Numbered from the stretch's first letter, positions 18,922-28,158 are shown. The stretch is 64,000 nucleotides of DNA from Pseudomonas fluorescens (GCF_001648775.1 NZ_LVEJ01000003.1:462308-526307), one strand, 5' to 3'. Translations and numbers: made by a program. The notes: generated by a model not told the origin, from the letters alone.

Positions 18922-19989
18922 ATGCTGGACTGGAAAAACCGCGCGGGCAGCGCGCCTGAACGTGCCGCTGAACCCAAGTCGGCCGCCCGCAGCTATGTTG
19001 GCGGGCTGCTGTTCAGCCGTGCCCTGGCCACGCTGATCGGCATTTACCTACTGGTGACCATTGGCCTGGGATGGTACTGGAGCCAGGAGCCAGCGCTGTT
19101 TCCGGTGGCGCAAAACGCTCAGGCGGCAGCCGAGAAAGAAGGCAAGCAAATGGTGGTCGGCTACACCACGGTCGAAACCCTGAAGACCGTCGCCGGGACC
19201 TTGCTGAACAAACCGGGCGGCTACATTTCCAACGACCGCTTCCCGCCAGGCCTGTGGATGGACAACACGCCGAGCTGGGAATACGGCGTGCTGGTACAGG
19301 TGCGTGACCTGACCCGCGCGCTGCGCAAAGACTTCGCCCGCTCGCAATCGCAGTCGGCTGAAGACGCCGATCTGGCCAAGGCCGAGCCGCGTTTCAACTT
19401 CGACAACAAGAGCTGGATCCTGCCGTCCAGTGAGTCGGAATATCAGGAAGGCATCAACTCCCTGAGCCGTTATCAGGCACGTCTGTCTGACCCGACGCAG
19501 AAAAATGCGCTGTTCTACGCACGCGCCGACAACCTGAATAACTGGCTGGGCGATGTGGGCACCCGTCTCGGTTCGCTGTCGCAACGGCTGTCGGCCAGTG
19601 TTGGTCGAGTCAAACTCAACACCGCGCTGAAAACCGAAGTTCCGGCCGTCGGTGAAGTGCCACAGGTTGACGAAGAAGTCGTCGAGACCCCGTGGATGCA
19701 GATCGACAACGTGTTCTATGAAGCACGCGGTCAGGCCTGGGCGCTCTCGCACCTGTTGCGTGCCATCGAAGTCGACTTCGCCGATGTGCTGGCGAAGAAG
19801 AACGCCACGGTCAGCGTGCGGCAGATCATCCGCGAGCTGGAAGCCTCGCAGGAACCGGTATGGAGTCCTATGATTCTGAACGGTAGCGGTTTCGGCGTGC
19901 TGGCTAACCACTCGCTGGTCATGGCCAACTATATTTCCCGGGCCAACGCCGCTGTGATCGACTTGCGTCAACTGCTCAACCAGGGCTGA
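18922..19989 (+). CDS. DUF2333 membrane-anchored protein
   Basis: A 355-residue protein with one N-terminal membrane helix (LATLIGIYLLVTIGLGWYW, about 35-55) and a long soluble part predicted outside the cytoplasm. It matches the DUF2333 family found as single copies in gamma-proteobacteria. Conserved-looking segments are GGYISNDRFPPGLWMDN, where Pro/Trp residues dominate, and the C-terminal ANHSLVMANYISRANAAVIDLR. It precedes a Nudix gene by 3 bases, so they are co-expressed. The function is not known to me. The same DUF2333-Nudix-SUI1-speA order occurs in P. aeruginosa (PA4842-PA4839). Confidence 0.92.
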   Translation: MLDWKNRAGSAPERAAEPKSAARSYVGGLLFSRALATLIGIYLLVTIGLGWYWSQEPALFPVAQNAQAAAEKEGKQMVVGYTTVETLKTVAGTLLNKPGGYISNDRFPPGLWMDNTPSWEYGVLVQVRDLTRALRKDFARSQSQSAEDADLAKAEPRFNFDNKSWILPSSESEYQEGINSLSRYQARLSDPTQKNALFYARADNLNNWLGDVGTRLGSLSQRLSASVGRVKLNTALKTEVPAVGEVPQVDEEVVETPWMQIDNVFYEARGQAWALSHLLRAIEVDFADVLAKKNATVSVRQIIRELEASQEPVWSPMILNGSGFGVLANHSLVMANYISRANAAVIDLRQLLNQG

Positions 19990-19992
19990 TTC

Positions 19993-20550
19993 ATGAGCCA
20001 AAACGCCAAAGAGGCGGCGCATCGCGCTGCCTCGGATGCCGAACAGATCGCCTGGGTCGACGAGCAGGACAACCTGCTCGGCGCTCTGGTGCGCGCCGAT
20101 TTGCGCCAGCGCGGGCTGATCGGTCGCGGCACCTACATCATGTTGTTCAATTCCGCCGGCGATCTATGCGTGCACCGGCGCACCTTGAGCAAGGCGATTT
20201 ATCCCGGTTTCTGGGACGTCGCGGCGGGCGGCATGGTGCAGGCCGACGAGACTTACGCCGAGTCGGCAGCCCGAGAGCTGGAAGAGGAATTGGGCGTCAG
20301 CGGCGTAGAGCTGACGGCCCATGATCATTTCTACTTCGAGGACACCGGCAACCGTTTGTGGTGTTCGGCGTTTTCCGCGGTGTGGGATGGCCCGCTGAAA
20401 CTGCAGCCTGAAGAAGTCCTCGAAGCCCGCTTTATTCCGGTCGAGCAGGTCATGCAGGAAATCCAGCAAAAGCCTTATTGCCCGGACTCTCTGGCAGCGC
20501 TCAAGCGCTATCTCAAGGCTCAACAAAGCGACGTCGCAAAGAACACATAA
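19993..20550 (+). CDS. Nudix hydrolase, YfcD/IDI-like
   Basis: A 185-residue hydrolase of X-linked nucleoside diphosphates. The complete Nudix box is present (G-x5-E-x7-REL-x-EE-x-G-V, starting GGMVQADE near residue 76). HRRTLSKAIYPGFWDVA just before it is typical of the YfcD and isopentenyl-diphosphate-isomerase-like branch, so the substrate may not be a nucleotide. It starts 3 bases after the DUF2333 gene and ends just before a terminator. Confidence 0.93.
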   Translation: MSQNAKEAAHRAASDAEQIAWVDEQDNLLGALVRADLRQRGLIGRGTYIMLFNSAGDLCVHRRTLSKAIYPGFWDVAAGGMVQADETYAESAARELEEELGVSGVELTAHDHFYFEDTGNRLWCSAFSAVWDGPLKLQPEEVLEARFIPVEQVMQEIQQKPYCPDSLAALKRYLKAQQSDVAKNT

Positions 20551-20557
20551 ATTGGCG

Positions 20558-20586
20558 CCGATTGGCACTTAGCAATCGGGTTTTTT
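20558..20586 (+). terminator. Terminator after the DUF2333-Nudix pair
   Basis: CCGATTG (20558-20564) and CAATCGG (20573-20579) pair around an 8-nt loop and are followed by GTTTTTT. Confidence 0.8.
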
Positions 20587-20737
20587 GCCGTTACACTGCG
20601 CGACCTTTTCAAGCTGCACCGACCTGCTTCCACGGAAGCACCGGCGCAGTAGCGCTGCCCCTGCCTGAGTGGGGCTTCGCGGTCGCTGACCTTGCCCAAG
20701 GTTGCGATCAGTCTTTGTCCTCCCAAGAGGATTGCCG

Positions 20738-21109
20738 GTGGCCAAAAAAGCCGCATCCTTCGCCGCCTTAGGTGGCCTGGTATTTTCCACCGACGCAGGT
20801 CGTCATTGCCCGGAATGCAGTAAACCGGTGGACGCCTGTATCTGCAAACAAACCGTAATCCCGGCCGGCGACGGCATTGCCCGCGTGCGTCGCGAGAGCA
20901 AGGGCCGTGGCGGCAAGACGGTGACCACCATCACCGGCGTGCCACTGGCCGAAGACGCGCTCAAAGAGTTGGCGACAACGTTGAAGAAACGTTGCGGCAC
21001 CGGCGGGGCGTTGAAAGACGGCATCATCGAAATCCAGGGCGATCATGTCGAGCTACTCTTGGCAGAACTGATCAAGCACGGTTTCAAAGCGAAGAAGTCC
21101 GGCGGCTAG
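20738..21109 (+). CDS. yciH: YciH/SUI1-family translation initiation factor
   Basis: A 123-residue protein homologous to eukaryotic eIF1/SUI1 and E. coli YciH. In E. coli this protein can influence start-codon fidelity on the 30S subunit. The start is GTG 20738 with AGAGG 7 bases upstream; an upstream ATG gives an implausible N-terminus. The N-terminal part carries a short Cys motif (CPECSKPVDACICK, four cysteines), probably binding zinc. The SUI1 domain follows: GKTVTTITGVPL, LKKRCGTGGALKDG, IEIQGDH. It lies between a terminator and the speA leader, so it is probably its own transcription unit. Confidence 0.95.
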   Translation: MAKKAASFAALGGLVFSTDAGRHCPECSKPVDACICKQTVIPAGDGIARVRRESKGRGGKTVTTITGVPLAEDALKELATTLKKRCGTGGALKDGIIEIQGDHVELLLAELIKHGFKAKKSGG

Positions 21110-21113
21110 CAGC

Positions 21114-21191
21114 CTCTGTGAAAACCACCTGCGGCTTGATCCGGTTCTGAAATCTCTCAGATCCGCCGTCGTCGCCATGGTTTTCACAGAG
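21114..21191. repeat. Long-range inverted repeat upstream of speA
   Basis: CTCTGTGAAAACCA (21114-21127) and TGGTTTTCACAGAG (21178-21191) are perfect 14-base complements separated by 50 bases. The enclosed stretch contains a small TCTGA/TCAGA stem. It starts 4 bases after the yciH stop and ends 138 bases before speA. As RNA it would form a long bulged hairpin, either as terminator of yciH without a U-tract or as part of the speA leader. Confidence 0.7.
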
Positions 21192-21328
21192 CCTGTTCAT
21201 GACCGGTTTCTAAACTCCACGCGGTCAGCGCGGTCTACCGCCGCGCTGACGAACCGTCATTTTCATACTTTAGACAGCGCCGGCCTGCGATCAGGCGACG
21301 CACTATGACTTCTTTATAGGGGACTTCG

Positions 21329-23242
21329 ATGTCCGTACGACGCACACGCAAAGACGATGGCAGCCAATGGACAGTTGCGGACAGCCGCAGTGTTTACGGG
21401 ATTCGCCATTGGGGGGCCGGGTATTTCGCGATCAATGACGCCGGTCGCGTCGAAGTTCGTCCGAACGGCCCGAGCAGCTCGCCTATCGACCTGTTCGAGC
21501 AAGTCGACCAACTGCGCAAAAGCGGTTTGTCCTTGCCGTTGCTGGTTCGTTTCCCCGACATCCTGCAAGACCGTGTTCGCCAGTTGACCGGTGCCTTCGA
21601 TGCGAACATCGAGCGCCTGGAATACCAGAGCAAGTACACCGCGCTGTACCCGATCAAGGTTAACCAGCAAGAAGCGGTGATCGAAAACATCATCGCCACC
21701 CAGGACGTTTCCATCGGCCTGGAAGCCGGCTCCAAGCCTGAACTGCTGGCCGTGCTGGCGCTGGCGCCGAAGGGCGGCACCATCGTCTGCAACGGTTACA
21801 AGGACCGCGAGTTCATCCGTCTGGCGCTGATGGGCCAGAAGCTCGGCCACAATGTGTTCATCGTCATCGAGAAAGAATCCGAAGTCGGCCTGGTCATCGA
21901 AGAAGCCGCCTCGCTCAAGGTCAAGCCACAGGTCGGCCTGCGCGTGCGTCTGTCGTCGCTGGCCTCGTCGAAGTGGGCGGACACCGGTGGCGAGAAATCC
22001 AAATTCGGTCTGTCGGCAGCGCAACTGCTGTCGGTGGTCGAGCGCTTCCGCGCGGCTGGCCTGGATCAGGGCATTCGTCTGCTGCACTTCCACATGGGCT
22101 CGCAGATCGCCAACCTGGCTGACTACCAGCACGGCTTCAAAGAAGCGATCCGTTACTACGGCGAATTGCGCAACCTCGGTCTGCCGGTCGATCACATCGA
22201 CGTCGGCGGCGGTCTGGGCGTCGACTACGACGGCACGCACTCGCGCAATGCCAGTTCGATCAACTACGACATGGACGATTACGCCGGTGTCGTGGTCGGC
22301 ATGCTCAAGGAATTCTGCGACGCGCAGAGCCTGCCGCATCCGCACATCTTCTCCGAAAGCGGCCGCTCGCTGACCGCGCACCACGCGATGCTGGTGGTGC
22401 AGGTAACTGATGTCGAGAAGCACAACGACGAAATCCCGCAGATCGAAAACAAGGAAGCGCTGCCGGAAACCGTGCAGTGGCTGGTTGATCTGCTGGGCCC
22501 GACCGACATCGAAATGGTCACCGAAACCTACTGGCGCGCCACGCACTACATGAGCGACGTGGCAGCACAGTACGCCGACGGCAAACTGACCCTGGCCGAG
22601 AAAGCCTTGGCCGAGCAATGCTACTTCGCCGTGTGCCGTCGTCTGCACAACTCGCTGAAAGCCCGTCAGCGTTCGCACCGTCAGGTGCTCGACGAGCTCA
22701 ACGACAAGCTGGCCGACAAGTACATCTGCAACTTCTCGGTGTTCCAGAGCCTGCCGGACACCTGGGCGATCGATCAGGTGCTGCCGATCATCCCGCTGCA
22801 CCGTCTCGACGAAGAGCCGCTGCGCCGCGCGGTGCTGCAAGACCTGACCTGCGACTCCGACGGCAAGATCAACCAGTACGTCGACGAGCAGAGCATCGAA
22901 ACCAGCCTGCCGGTACACGGCTTGAATGAAGGCGAAGACTACCTGCTGGGCGTGTTCCTGGTCGGCGCCTATCAGGAAATCCTCGGCGACATGCACAACC
23001 TGTTCGGTGACACCGACTCGGTGAACATCTACCAGAACGCCGATGGCAGCGTGTACCACGCCGGCATCGAGACCCACGACACCATCGAAGACATGCTGCG
23101 TTACGTGCACTTGTCGCCGGAAGAACTGATGACTCACTACCGCGACAAGTGCGCCAGTGCCCGCATCAGTGCCAGCGAGCGCACGCAATTTCTCGATGCC
23201 TTGCGTCTGGGTCTGACCCGCTCCTCCTACCTGTCTTCCTGA
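21329..23242 (+). CDS. speA: Biosynthetic arginine decarboxylase
   Basis: SpeA converts arginine to agmatine with pyridoxal phosphate, opening the agmatine route to putrescine and spermidine. It has 637 residues, the normal size. The fold-III decarboxylase barrel is clear: YPIKVNQQ with the cofactor lysine at K110, FHMGSQI, the [11 protein letters not shown] phosphate loop, [18 protein letters not shown], and C-terminal [29 protein letters not shown] precedes the ATG. It stands alone between two large inverted repeats, so it is probably monocistronic with its own control. Confidence 0.98.
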   Translation: MSVRRTRKDDGSQWTVADSRSVYGIRHWGAGYFAINDAGRVEVRPNGPSSSPIDLFEQVDQLRKSGLSLPLLVRFPDILQDRVRQLTGAFDANIERLEYQSKYTALYPIKVNQQEAVIENIIATQDVSIGLEAGSKPELLAVLALAPKGGTIVCNGYKDREFIRLALMGQKLGHNVFIVIEKESEVGLVIEEAASLKVKPQVGLRVRLSSLASSKWADTGGEKSKFGLSAAQLLSVVERFRAAGLDQGIRLLHFHMGSQIANLADYQHGFKEAIRYYGELRNLGLPVDHIDVGGGLGVDYDGTHSRNASSINYDMDDYAGVVVGMLKEFCDAQSLPHPHIFSESGRSLTAHHAMLVVQVTDVEKHNDEIPQIENKEALPETVQWLVDLLGPTDIEMVTETYWRATHYMSDVAAQYADGKLTLAEKALAEQCYFAVCRRLHNSLKARQRSHRQVLDELNDKLADKYICNFSVFQSLPDTWAIDQVLPIIPLHRLDEEPLRRAVLQDLTCDSDGKINQYVDEQSIETSLPVHGLNEGEDYLLGVFLVGAYQEILGDMHNLFGDTDSVNIYQNADGSVYHAGIETHDTIEDMLRYVHLSPEELMTHYRDKCASARISASERTQFLDALRLGLTRSSYLSS

Positions 23243-23258
23243 CGGCAGGTTGCTGACT

Positions 23259-23313
23259 CACCGGGTTGTCTGAAGTTTTCCCACAAGCTGCGGAAAATTC
23301 AGATGACCCGGTG
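23259..23313 (+). terminator. Long imperfect hairpin after speA
   Basis: CACCGGGT...TCTGAA.TTTTCC (23259-23281) pairs with GGAAAA.TTCAGA...ACCCGGTG (23292-23313), with two internal mismatched spots. It lies 16 bases after the speA stop. No run of T follows directly, so it may end or stabilise the speA mRNA. Confidence 0.6.
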
Positions 23314-23475
23314 GGACATTTCTCCAAATTTCCGCGAAACGCTTGTCTACCACAGCCAGCAAAGTCATCTGGTCTGCTTTTCGCGTAGGTCATTTCCTAA
23401 GTTGTACTTCGCCCCTCTACTCGGCCATGGCTCTCGGCGAGAATCCCCGACCGTCCCTCCTGTAGAGATCCGCCC

Positions 23476-24831
23476 ATGTTCGATCCAGTCAACGAGTCGT
23501 CCTTTCGTCTCGATGTCGCGGGCCTGCCCGACCCCTTCGAAGTCCTGGCCTTTACCGGTAGCGAAGCCCTGAGCGCACCCTTTGCGTTCGAAATCGATGT
23601 GCTGATCGACGATCCGCAACCGGACCTTGCCGGCCTGCTTTACCGTTCGGCGTTCCTGTGTTTTGGCCCGTCGGGGGAGGGCGTGCACGGGCAACTGCAA
23701 AGTCTGGTCCAGCACGAGCAGGGGCACGGCTCGCGTTTGAGCCGGATCCGCCTGGGCCCCAAACTCGGTCACCTTGATCTGCGCTTCAGTCAACGCATCT
23801 TCAGTGGCCGTTCGGTGCCGCAAATCATCGAGCAGGTCCTCAAGGAGCACGGCATCGTCGGCGCTCAGCGGCGCTTCGAGTTGCATGGCGAGTACCCGCC
23901 CCGCACGTTCTGCACGCAATACCGCGAATCGGATCTGCAACTGCTCCAGCGGCTGTGTGTGCAGGCGCAAATTCATTACTACTTCGAACATCAACGCGAT
24001 GGACATTGCCTGGTGTTCGGCGACGATCCGGCGCAGATGCCGATAGCGGGCGCCGCGCCTTATCAGGACGAACAGCGCGACTCCGGTGCTTGTCCCGTTG
24101 TGCACCAATGGCGCGTGCAGGAAGCGGTTCAGGCCGGCCCGCCTGACTCGCGGCAAACGCAACATGCGCAGGGCCGCAGTGACCTTGCGGTATTGCGCAG
24201 TGGTCATTGGCTACGCCTGACCGGGCATCCGTTCGCCGAATGCAATCGCCCCTGGTTGCTGACGCGCATTGACCACCGCGCCGACCCGTCCCTCGAACCG
24301 CCTTACAGCAATCGCCTGTGCGCGGCGGTGCAGGTGCCACCTTGCGCTGTCGTCGCAGCGCAGGAGCAGCGACTTATGCACAGCCTGCAACGTGCCTGGG
24401 TGGTCACGGTCGACGAGCCACAACCGGACTGCTCGAGGCCGGTCGCGGTGCAGTTTGACTGGCTCTATCAGGGTGAAGGCGCGGCACCGAGCCACTGTTG
24501 GTTGCCGCTCGCACCGGCGTTGGTCGATACGCCATTGGCGGCGTTGGGCGATGGCGTTGAGGTCGTGGTGAGCTTTTTTGAAGGTGATCCGGATCGACCG
24601 ATGATCAGTGGCGTTCTGCAGCCACCGCTTGCGGCTGAAGATATTCAAGAGACTGTCGCGGCGCCCCTGCCGGAACCGATGTTGAGTGACGGTCTGGAGC
24701 AGTTGTTGAAGACCGGCGAGCCGTTGTTGCTGCTGTGCCTGATGCCCGGCGGTGGCAGTTTCAGTCATTGCGCACAGACGGTGTGCAGTTGTCGCTTGCT
24801 CGCCACGCTTGAACAGAGCGGCGCAACATGA
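23476..24831 (+). CDS. Short orphan VgrG-type spike protein (type VI secretion)
   Basis: VgrG trimers tip the Hcp tube of type VI secretion and carry effectors. This 451-residue protein shows the gp27-like part (about 1-290: FEVLAFTGSEALSAPFAFEID, RTFCTQYRESDLQLLQRLC, HYYFEH) and the gp5-type OB-fold (about 330-395: VQFDW, HCWLPLA, GDGVEVVVSFFEGDPDRPMISG). It then stops, with no long beta-helix needle but a short tail containing CLMPGG and CSC cysteines. Standard VgrGs usually run beyond 600 residues. No other secretion-apparatus gene is in the window, so it must rely on a system elsewhere, if it works. Its stop overlaps the DUF4123 start (ATGA). Confidence 0.88.
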   Translation: MFDPVNESSFRLDVAGLPDPFEVLAFTGSEALSAPFAFEIDVLIDDPQPDLAGLLYRSAFLCFGPSGEGVHGQLQSLVQHEQGHGSRLSRIRLGPKLGHLDLRFSQRIFSGRSVPQIIEQVLKEHGIVGAQRRFELHGEYPPRTFCTQYRESDLQLLQRLCVQAQIHYYFEHQRDGHCLVFGDDPAQMPIAGAAPYQDEQRDSGACPVVHQWRVQEAVQAGPPDSRQTQHAQGRSDLAVLRSGHWLRLTGHPFAECNRPWLLTRIDHRADPSLEPPYSNRLCAAVQVPPCAVVAAQEQRLMHSLQRAWVVTVDEPQPDCSRPVAVQFDWLYQGEGAAPSHCWLPLAPALVDTPLAALGDGVEVVVSFFEGDPDRPMISGVLQPPLAAEDIQETVAAPLPEPMLSDGLEQLLKTGEPLLLLCLMPGGGSFSHCAQTVCSCRLLATLEQSGAT

Positions 24832-25622
24832 CTGGCGCGGCGCATGAGCCGATGGCGCAATGGCTGTTGCTCGACAGTCTGGATGCACCCCAGGCATTGC
24901 TGACCTTGCAGCGAGGTTTTCCCGGGGTGCGGCGATTTCAGTTGTTCGAGGGCACCGAATTTCAACCGGTCAGCGCGCACGGCCCGCTGTTGGTCGATTT
25001 GCACGACTGCCCTGCACTGACCGCGTTATGCCTGCGCGATCCCGACACCTGGCGCGGCCTGTTGCTGGGCAGCGAGGCGGCGGCGCCGGTATTGCTGAGC
25101 CACTTGCAGCGCATGCTCACGGTCTCTTTCGGAATGAACCATCGCGCGCTGCTGAGCTATTACAACCGCCAGACCGCGAGTTATTTTTTCGATGCTTGCG
25201 ACGCTGGCGAACTGAGCCGCTGGCTTGGGCCGATCCGCCAGCTGCGCTGGTTCGGCGGGACCTGGGCCGACCGCGCCATCGGCAGTCAGGGCTGGCAGCA
25301 ATTGCGCAATCCACGGCTGCCGGTCGAGCCGTTGAACATCGAAGAGAGCCTCACCCGGCGTCAGCGCGAGCGCCTGCAAACCTGCCTGCTGGAGCAACAC
25401 ATCTGGCGCTGGTGCCAATCGCTTGGAACCGATTACGCGGCGCTGTCCTCCCATGCTCAACAGGGCCTGGCGCTGGGATTCAGTGATCGCAGCGTGCTCG
25501 ATGACTGGTTGTGGCTACGCTTGCAGCATCCGCGTGCCGTGCTGGTGCCGCCACCGCTGGGGCTGACGCAGAAAGAGCGGCTCGAGCATGTGCGTCGCCA
25601 ATGGCGTGACGATCAATCCTGA
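24828..25622 (+). CDS. DUF4123 effector adaptor (type VI secretion)
   Basis: A 264-residue cytoplasmic protein. Family members are chaperones that load an effector onto a cognate VgrG and are normally encoded between the two. The DUF4123 core is seen at about 15-140: LLDSLDAPQALLTL, PLLVDLHDCPALTALCL, then LLSHLQRMLTVSFGMNHRALLSYYNRQTASYFFDAC. The C-terminal part (about 165-255) is helical and charged and probably gives effector specificity. Its ATG overlaps the vgrG stop by four bases. The next gene starts 8 bases after its stop, so by position that gene is the candidate cargo. Confidence 0.87.
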   Translation: MTGAAHEPMAQWLLLDSLDAPQALLTLQRGFPGVRRFQLFEGTEFQPVSAHGPLLVDLHDCPALTALCLRDPDTWRGLLLGSEAAAPVLLSHLQRMLTVSFGMNHRALLSYYNRQTASYFFDACDAGELSRWLGPIRQLRWFGGTWADRAIGSQGWQQLRNPRLPVEPLNIEESLTRRQRERLQTCLLEQHIWRWCQSLGTDYAALSSHAQQGLALGFSDRSVLDDWLWLRLQHPRAVLVPPPLGLTQKERLEHVRRQWRDDQS

Positions 25623-25630
25623 GGGCGCGT

Positions 25631-26506
25631 ATGACACGGTTATGGCGGTTGGGCTTTGGCGCATTGATCGGCAGTGTGTGGTTGCTGGCGCTGAGCGCGT
25701 GTTCGCCGGTGCAGTTGCTCAACGCGCTGACCCCGGACAGCACGTACGACAGCACCGTGGGTATTGCTTATGGCGATGATCCCCGGCAGAAGCTCGATGT
25801 GTATGTGCCGCACCAGCCGCTGCCGGGCGCGCCGGTGGTGGTGTTTTTCTATGGCGGTAGCTGGAACAGCGGTTCACGCGTCGACTACCGCTTTGTCGGT
25901 GAAGCCCTGGCGTCCAGGGGGATCGTCACGGTGGTGGCTGATTACCGCTTGTATCCACAGGTACGCTATCCGCTGTTTCTGCAGGACGGGGCGCAGGCGC
26001 TGGCGTGGACTAAAACCCATATCCATGAGTTTTCCGGCAACCCGCAGCGCTTGTATTTGATGGGCCACAGCTCTGGTGCCTACAACGCAGCGATGCTCGC
26101 GCTGGATGGCGAATGGCTCGCTGCGGTGGGCATGTCGCCCACCGATGTGCAGGGCTGGATCGGTCTGGCCGGGCCTTATGACTTTCTGCCGATCAAGAAT
26201 CCCGAGGTGCGTCCGGTGTTCTTCTGGCCCGACTCACCGCCGCAATCGCAGCCGATCAACCATGTCAGTCGCGGCGCGCCGCCGGCGCTGCTGATCGCCG
26301 CGACCAAGGATGATTTGGTCAACCCGACACGCAACACCAGTGGCCTCGCCAGCAAATTGCGCGAGGCAGGGGTGCCGGTACAGGACTTGTATTACGCGCG
26401 GCCCAGTCACATCACCTTGGTGGCGAGCCTGTCGCGACCGTTGCGGCGGCTGGCACCGGTGCTCGATCAGGTGGTCGGGTTTATCGCACACACGCCGACT
26501 CAGTGA
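25631..26506 (+). CDS. Alpha/beta-hydrolase lipoprotein, possible secretion cargo
   Basis: A 291-residue esterase-like protein. The N-terminus is a lipoprotein signal (LLALSAC, Cys24). Nucleophile motif GHSSG has Ser147, FFYGGSW replaces the usual HGGG oxyanion loop, an Asp lies in ATKDD near 236, and a His in RPSH near 266. It resembles carboxylesterases of the BD-FAE/alpha-beta-hydrolase-3 type. It sits 8 bases behind the VgrG-DUF4123 pair, where a type VI effector is expected, but a Sec lipoprotein signal does not fit a cytoplasmically loaded effector. It could instead be a housekeeping envelope esterase. Its 3' end overlaps the convergent MATE gene by 7 bases. Confidence 0.85.
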   Translation: MTRLWRLGFGALIGSVWLLALSACSPVQLLNALTPDSTYDSTVGIAYGDDPRQKLDVYVPHQPLPGAPVVVFFYGGSWNSGSRVDYRFVGEALASRGIVTVVADYRLYPQVRYPLFLQDGAQALAWTKTHIHEFSGNPQRLYLMGHSSGAYNAAMLALDGEWLAAVGMSPTDVQGWIGLAGPYDFLPIKNPEVRPVFFWPDSPPQSQPINHVSRGAPPALLIAATKDDLVNPTRNTSGLASKLREAGVPVQDLYYARPSHITLVASLSRPLRRLAPVLDQVVGFIAHTPTQ

Positions 26507-27849
26507 GTTCCACCGCTGAACCAGCCGTCGTTACGTTTCAGCCACCAGGCTTGCAGGCCGAGGGTCAGGCTGCGCAACACCATGAACAGCAGAAAAGCTA
26601 TCCACAGGCCGTGATTGCCCAAGCCTTGCAGCGCCCAGGCAAACGGCAGCAGGAGGATCACGGTAATCAACATGCCGTTGCGCATTTCCCGTGCGCGCGT
26701 TGCGCCGATGAACAGGCCGTCGAGCAGGTAACTCCAGACCGCAATCAGCGGCAGCACAGCAAGGTAGGGCAGGTAGACAAACGCGGTGTCGCGAACGCTC
26801 TGGATGTCAGTCTGCATTTCGATGAACAGATGCCCGGCCAGCAGAAACAACGTGGCGAAGCCGAGGCTGGCGATCAGTGACCAGCCGCCGGCAACCACCA
26901 GCGAACGACGCAAGGCCAGGCGATCACGGGCACCGATGGCGTGTCCGCACAAGGCTTCGACGGCATGGGCCAGGCCGTCCAGGGCATGCGCCGTCAGCAG
27001 CAAACCATTGAGCAGCAGCGCGTTGGCGGCAACGGTCGCATCACCCAGTCGCGCGCCTTGCACGGTGATCATGAAAAACACCGATTGCAGTGCCAGGCTG
27101 CGAATGAAGATGTCGCGGTTCACCGCCAGTAACGGACGCCAGCTCTGCCACAGCTTTAATGCGGCCCAGACGATGTGCCCCGGATAGGCGCGCAGGGCCT
27201 TGCGGGTCAGCAGCAGGCCGAGCAGGGCGCCGCTCCATTCGGCGATTACCGAGGCCCGCGCCGAACCGACCACGCCCCAATCGAGACCGATGACGAACCA
27301 TAGATTTAGCGCAATGTTGATCAGGTTGGTGGTCAGCAGAATCGCCAGCGGCGCGCGGGCGTTCTGCGTGCCGAGGAACCAGCCGACCAGCGCGTAACTG
27401 GCCAGCGCCGCCGGCAGGCCGAACAGGCGGGTGTGGAAAAAGTCGCGCGTCAGTTGATCGAGTTCCGCCGAGGGCTGCATGAAATGCAAGGCGACGCCGC
27501 TCAGCGGTACGCCAAGAGTGCCGAGCACCAGCGCCAACCCCATCGCCAGCAGCAAGCCCTGCAACAGAATCTGCCGCAACGCCGCACCGTCACTGCGCCC
27601 GGCAGCCTGCGCGGCAAACCCAGTGGTGCCCATGCGCAAAAAGCCCATGGCCCAGGCGAGAAAGGTGTACAGGCTGGCGCCGACCGCCACTGCACCCAAC
27701 TGATGGGCGTGGGGCAAGTGGCCGATCACGGTGCTGTCGACCAGCGCCACCAGCGGTACGGAAATATTCGACAGAATCATCGGCGCGGCGAGCGCCCAGA
27801 CTTTGCGGTGAGTCGAGCGGTCGCGCCAGTCGGCGATCAGGTTGGACAT
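26500..27849 (-). CDS. MATE-family multidrug efflux transporter, DinF type
   Basis: A 449-residue inner-membrane antiporter with about 12 membrane helices. The N-terminal KVWALAAPMILSNISVPLVALVDSTVIGHL is the DinF/NorM signature, and GTTGFAAQAAGR and ALVGWFLGTQNARAPL are conserved in the family. It would expel cationic drugs or metabolites with a Na+ or H+ gradient; the substrate is unknown. The start is ATG 27849 with AAGGAG 7 bases upstream. A longer reading frame upstream only runs through a GGGAGAGGG repeat. It is convergent with the hydrolase gene. Confidence 0.94.
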   Translation of the reverse strand: MSNLIADWRDRSTHRKVWALAAPMILSNISVPLVALVDSTVIGHLPHAHQLGAVAVGASLYTFLAWAMGFLRMGTTGFAAQAAGRSDGAALRQILLQGLLLAMGLALVLGTLGVPLSGVALHFMQPSAELDQLTRDFFHTRLFGLPAALASYALVGWFLGTQNARAPLAILLTTNLINIALNLWFVIGLDWGVVGSARASVIAEWSGALLGLLLTRKALRAYPGHIVWAALKLWQSWRPLLAVNRDIFIRSLALQSVFFMITVQGARLGDATVAANALLLNGLLLTAHALDGLAHAVEALCGHAIGARDRLALRRSLVVAGGWSLIASLGFATLFLLAGHLFIEMQTDIQSVRDTAFVYLPYLAVLPLIAVWSYLLDGLFIGATRAREMRNGMLITVILLLPFAWALQGLGNHGLWIAFLLFMVLRSLTLGLQAWWLKRNDGWFSGGTH

Positions 27850-27889
27850 GCGGGCTCCTTGGGGGAGCGGCATTGTAGCGGTAGAAGCC

Positions 27890-28148
27890 ACCCTCACCCC
27901 AGCCCTCTCCCGGGGGGAGAGGGAGCCGATCTCTGTCGCTTTCAAATCTGGAGTTCGACTCGGTATCGCAAGTCGGTGTAATTCTGGAAAACACCGCGGT
28001 CAGTCCCCTCTCCCTCCGGGAGGGAGAGGGAGTCGATCTCAGTCGTCTTCAAATCTGGAGTTCGACTCGGTATCGCAAGTCGGTGTATTTCTGCAGAGCA
28101 ACCCGGTCAGTCCCCTCTCCCTCCGGGAGAGGGTTAGGGTGAGGGGCT
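27890..28148. repeat. Array of three GGGAGAGGG palindromic repeats
   Basis: Three copies of a hairpin of the type CCCTCTCCC...GGGAGAGGG are joined by near-identical spacers of about 70 bases (TTCAAATCTGGAGTTCGACT, then GGTATCGCAAGTCGGTGTA). The flanking CCTCACCC/GGGTGAGG lengthens the first and last hairpins. It sits between the MATE 5' end and a small convergent membrane-protein gene. It produces false reading frames containing SPRER/RVRV. Confidence 0.9.
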
Positions 28149-28158
28149 CTTCAAACGC

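Noticed and set aside
21314..23188. A 624-codon open frame antisense to speA
   Set aside because: It mirrors the codon bias of a GC-rich gene. Its protein is rich in His, Gln, Arg and Val without any family motif, while speA on the other strand is unmistakable.
23476..26506. Part of a full type VI secretion cluster
   Set aside because: No sheath, baseplate, TssM or ClpV genes lie around it; the flanking genes are speA and a MATE transporter.
27849..27945. N-terminal extension of the MATE transporter
   Set aside because: It translates a GGGAGAGGG repeat. The ATG at 27849 has an ideal ribosome site and a normal family N-terminus.
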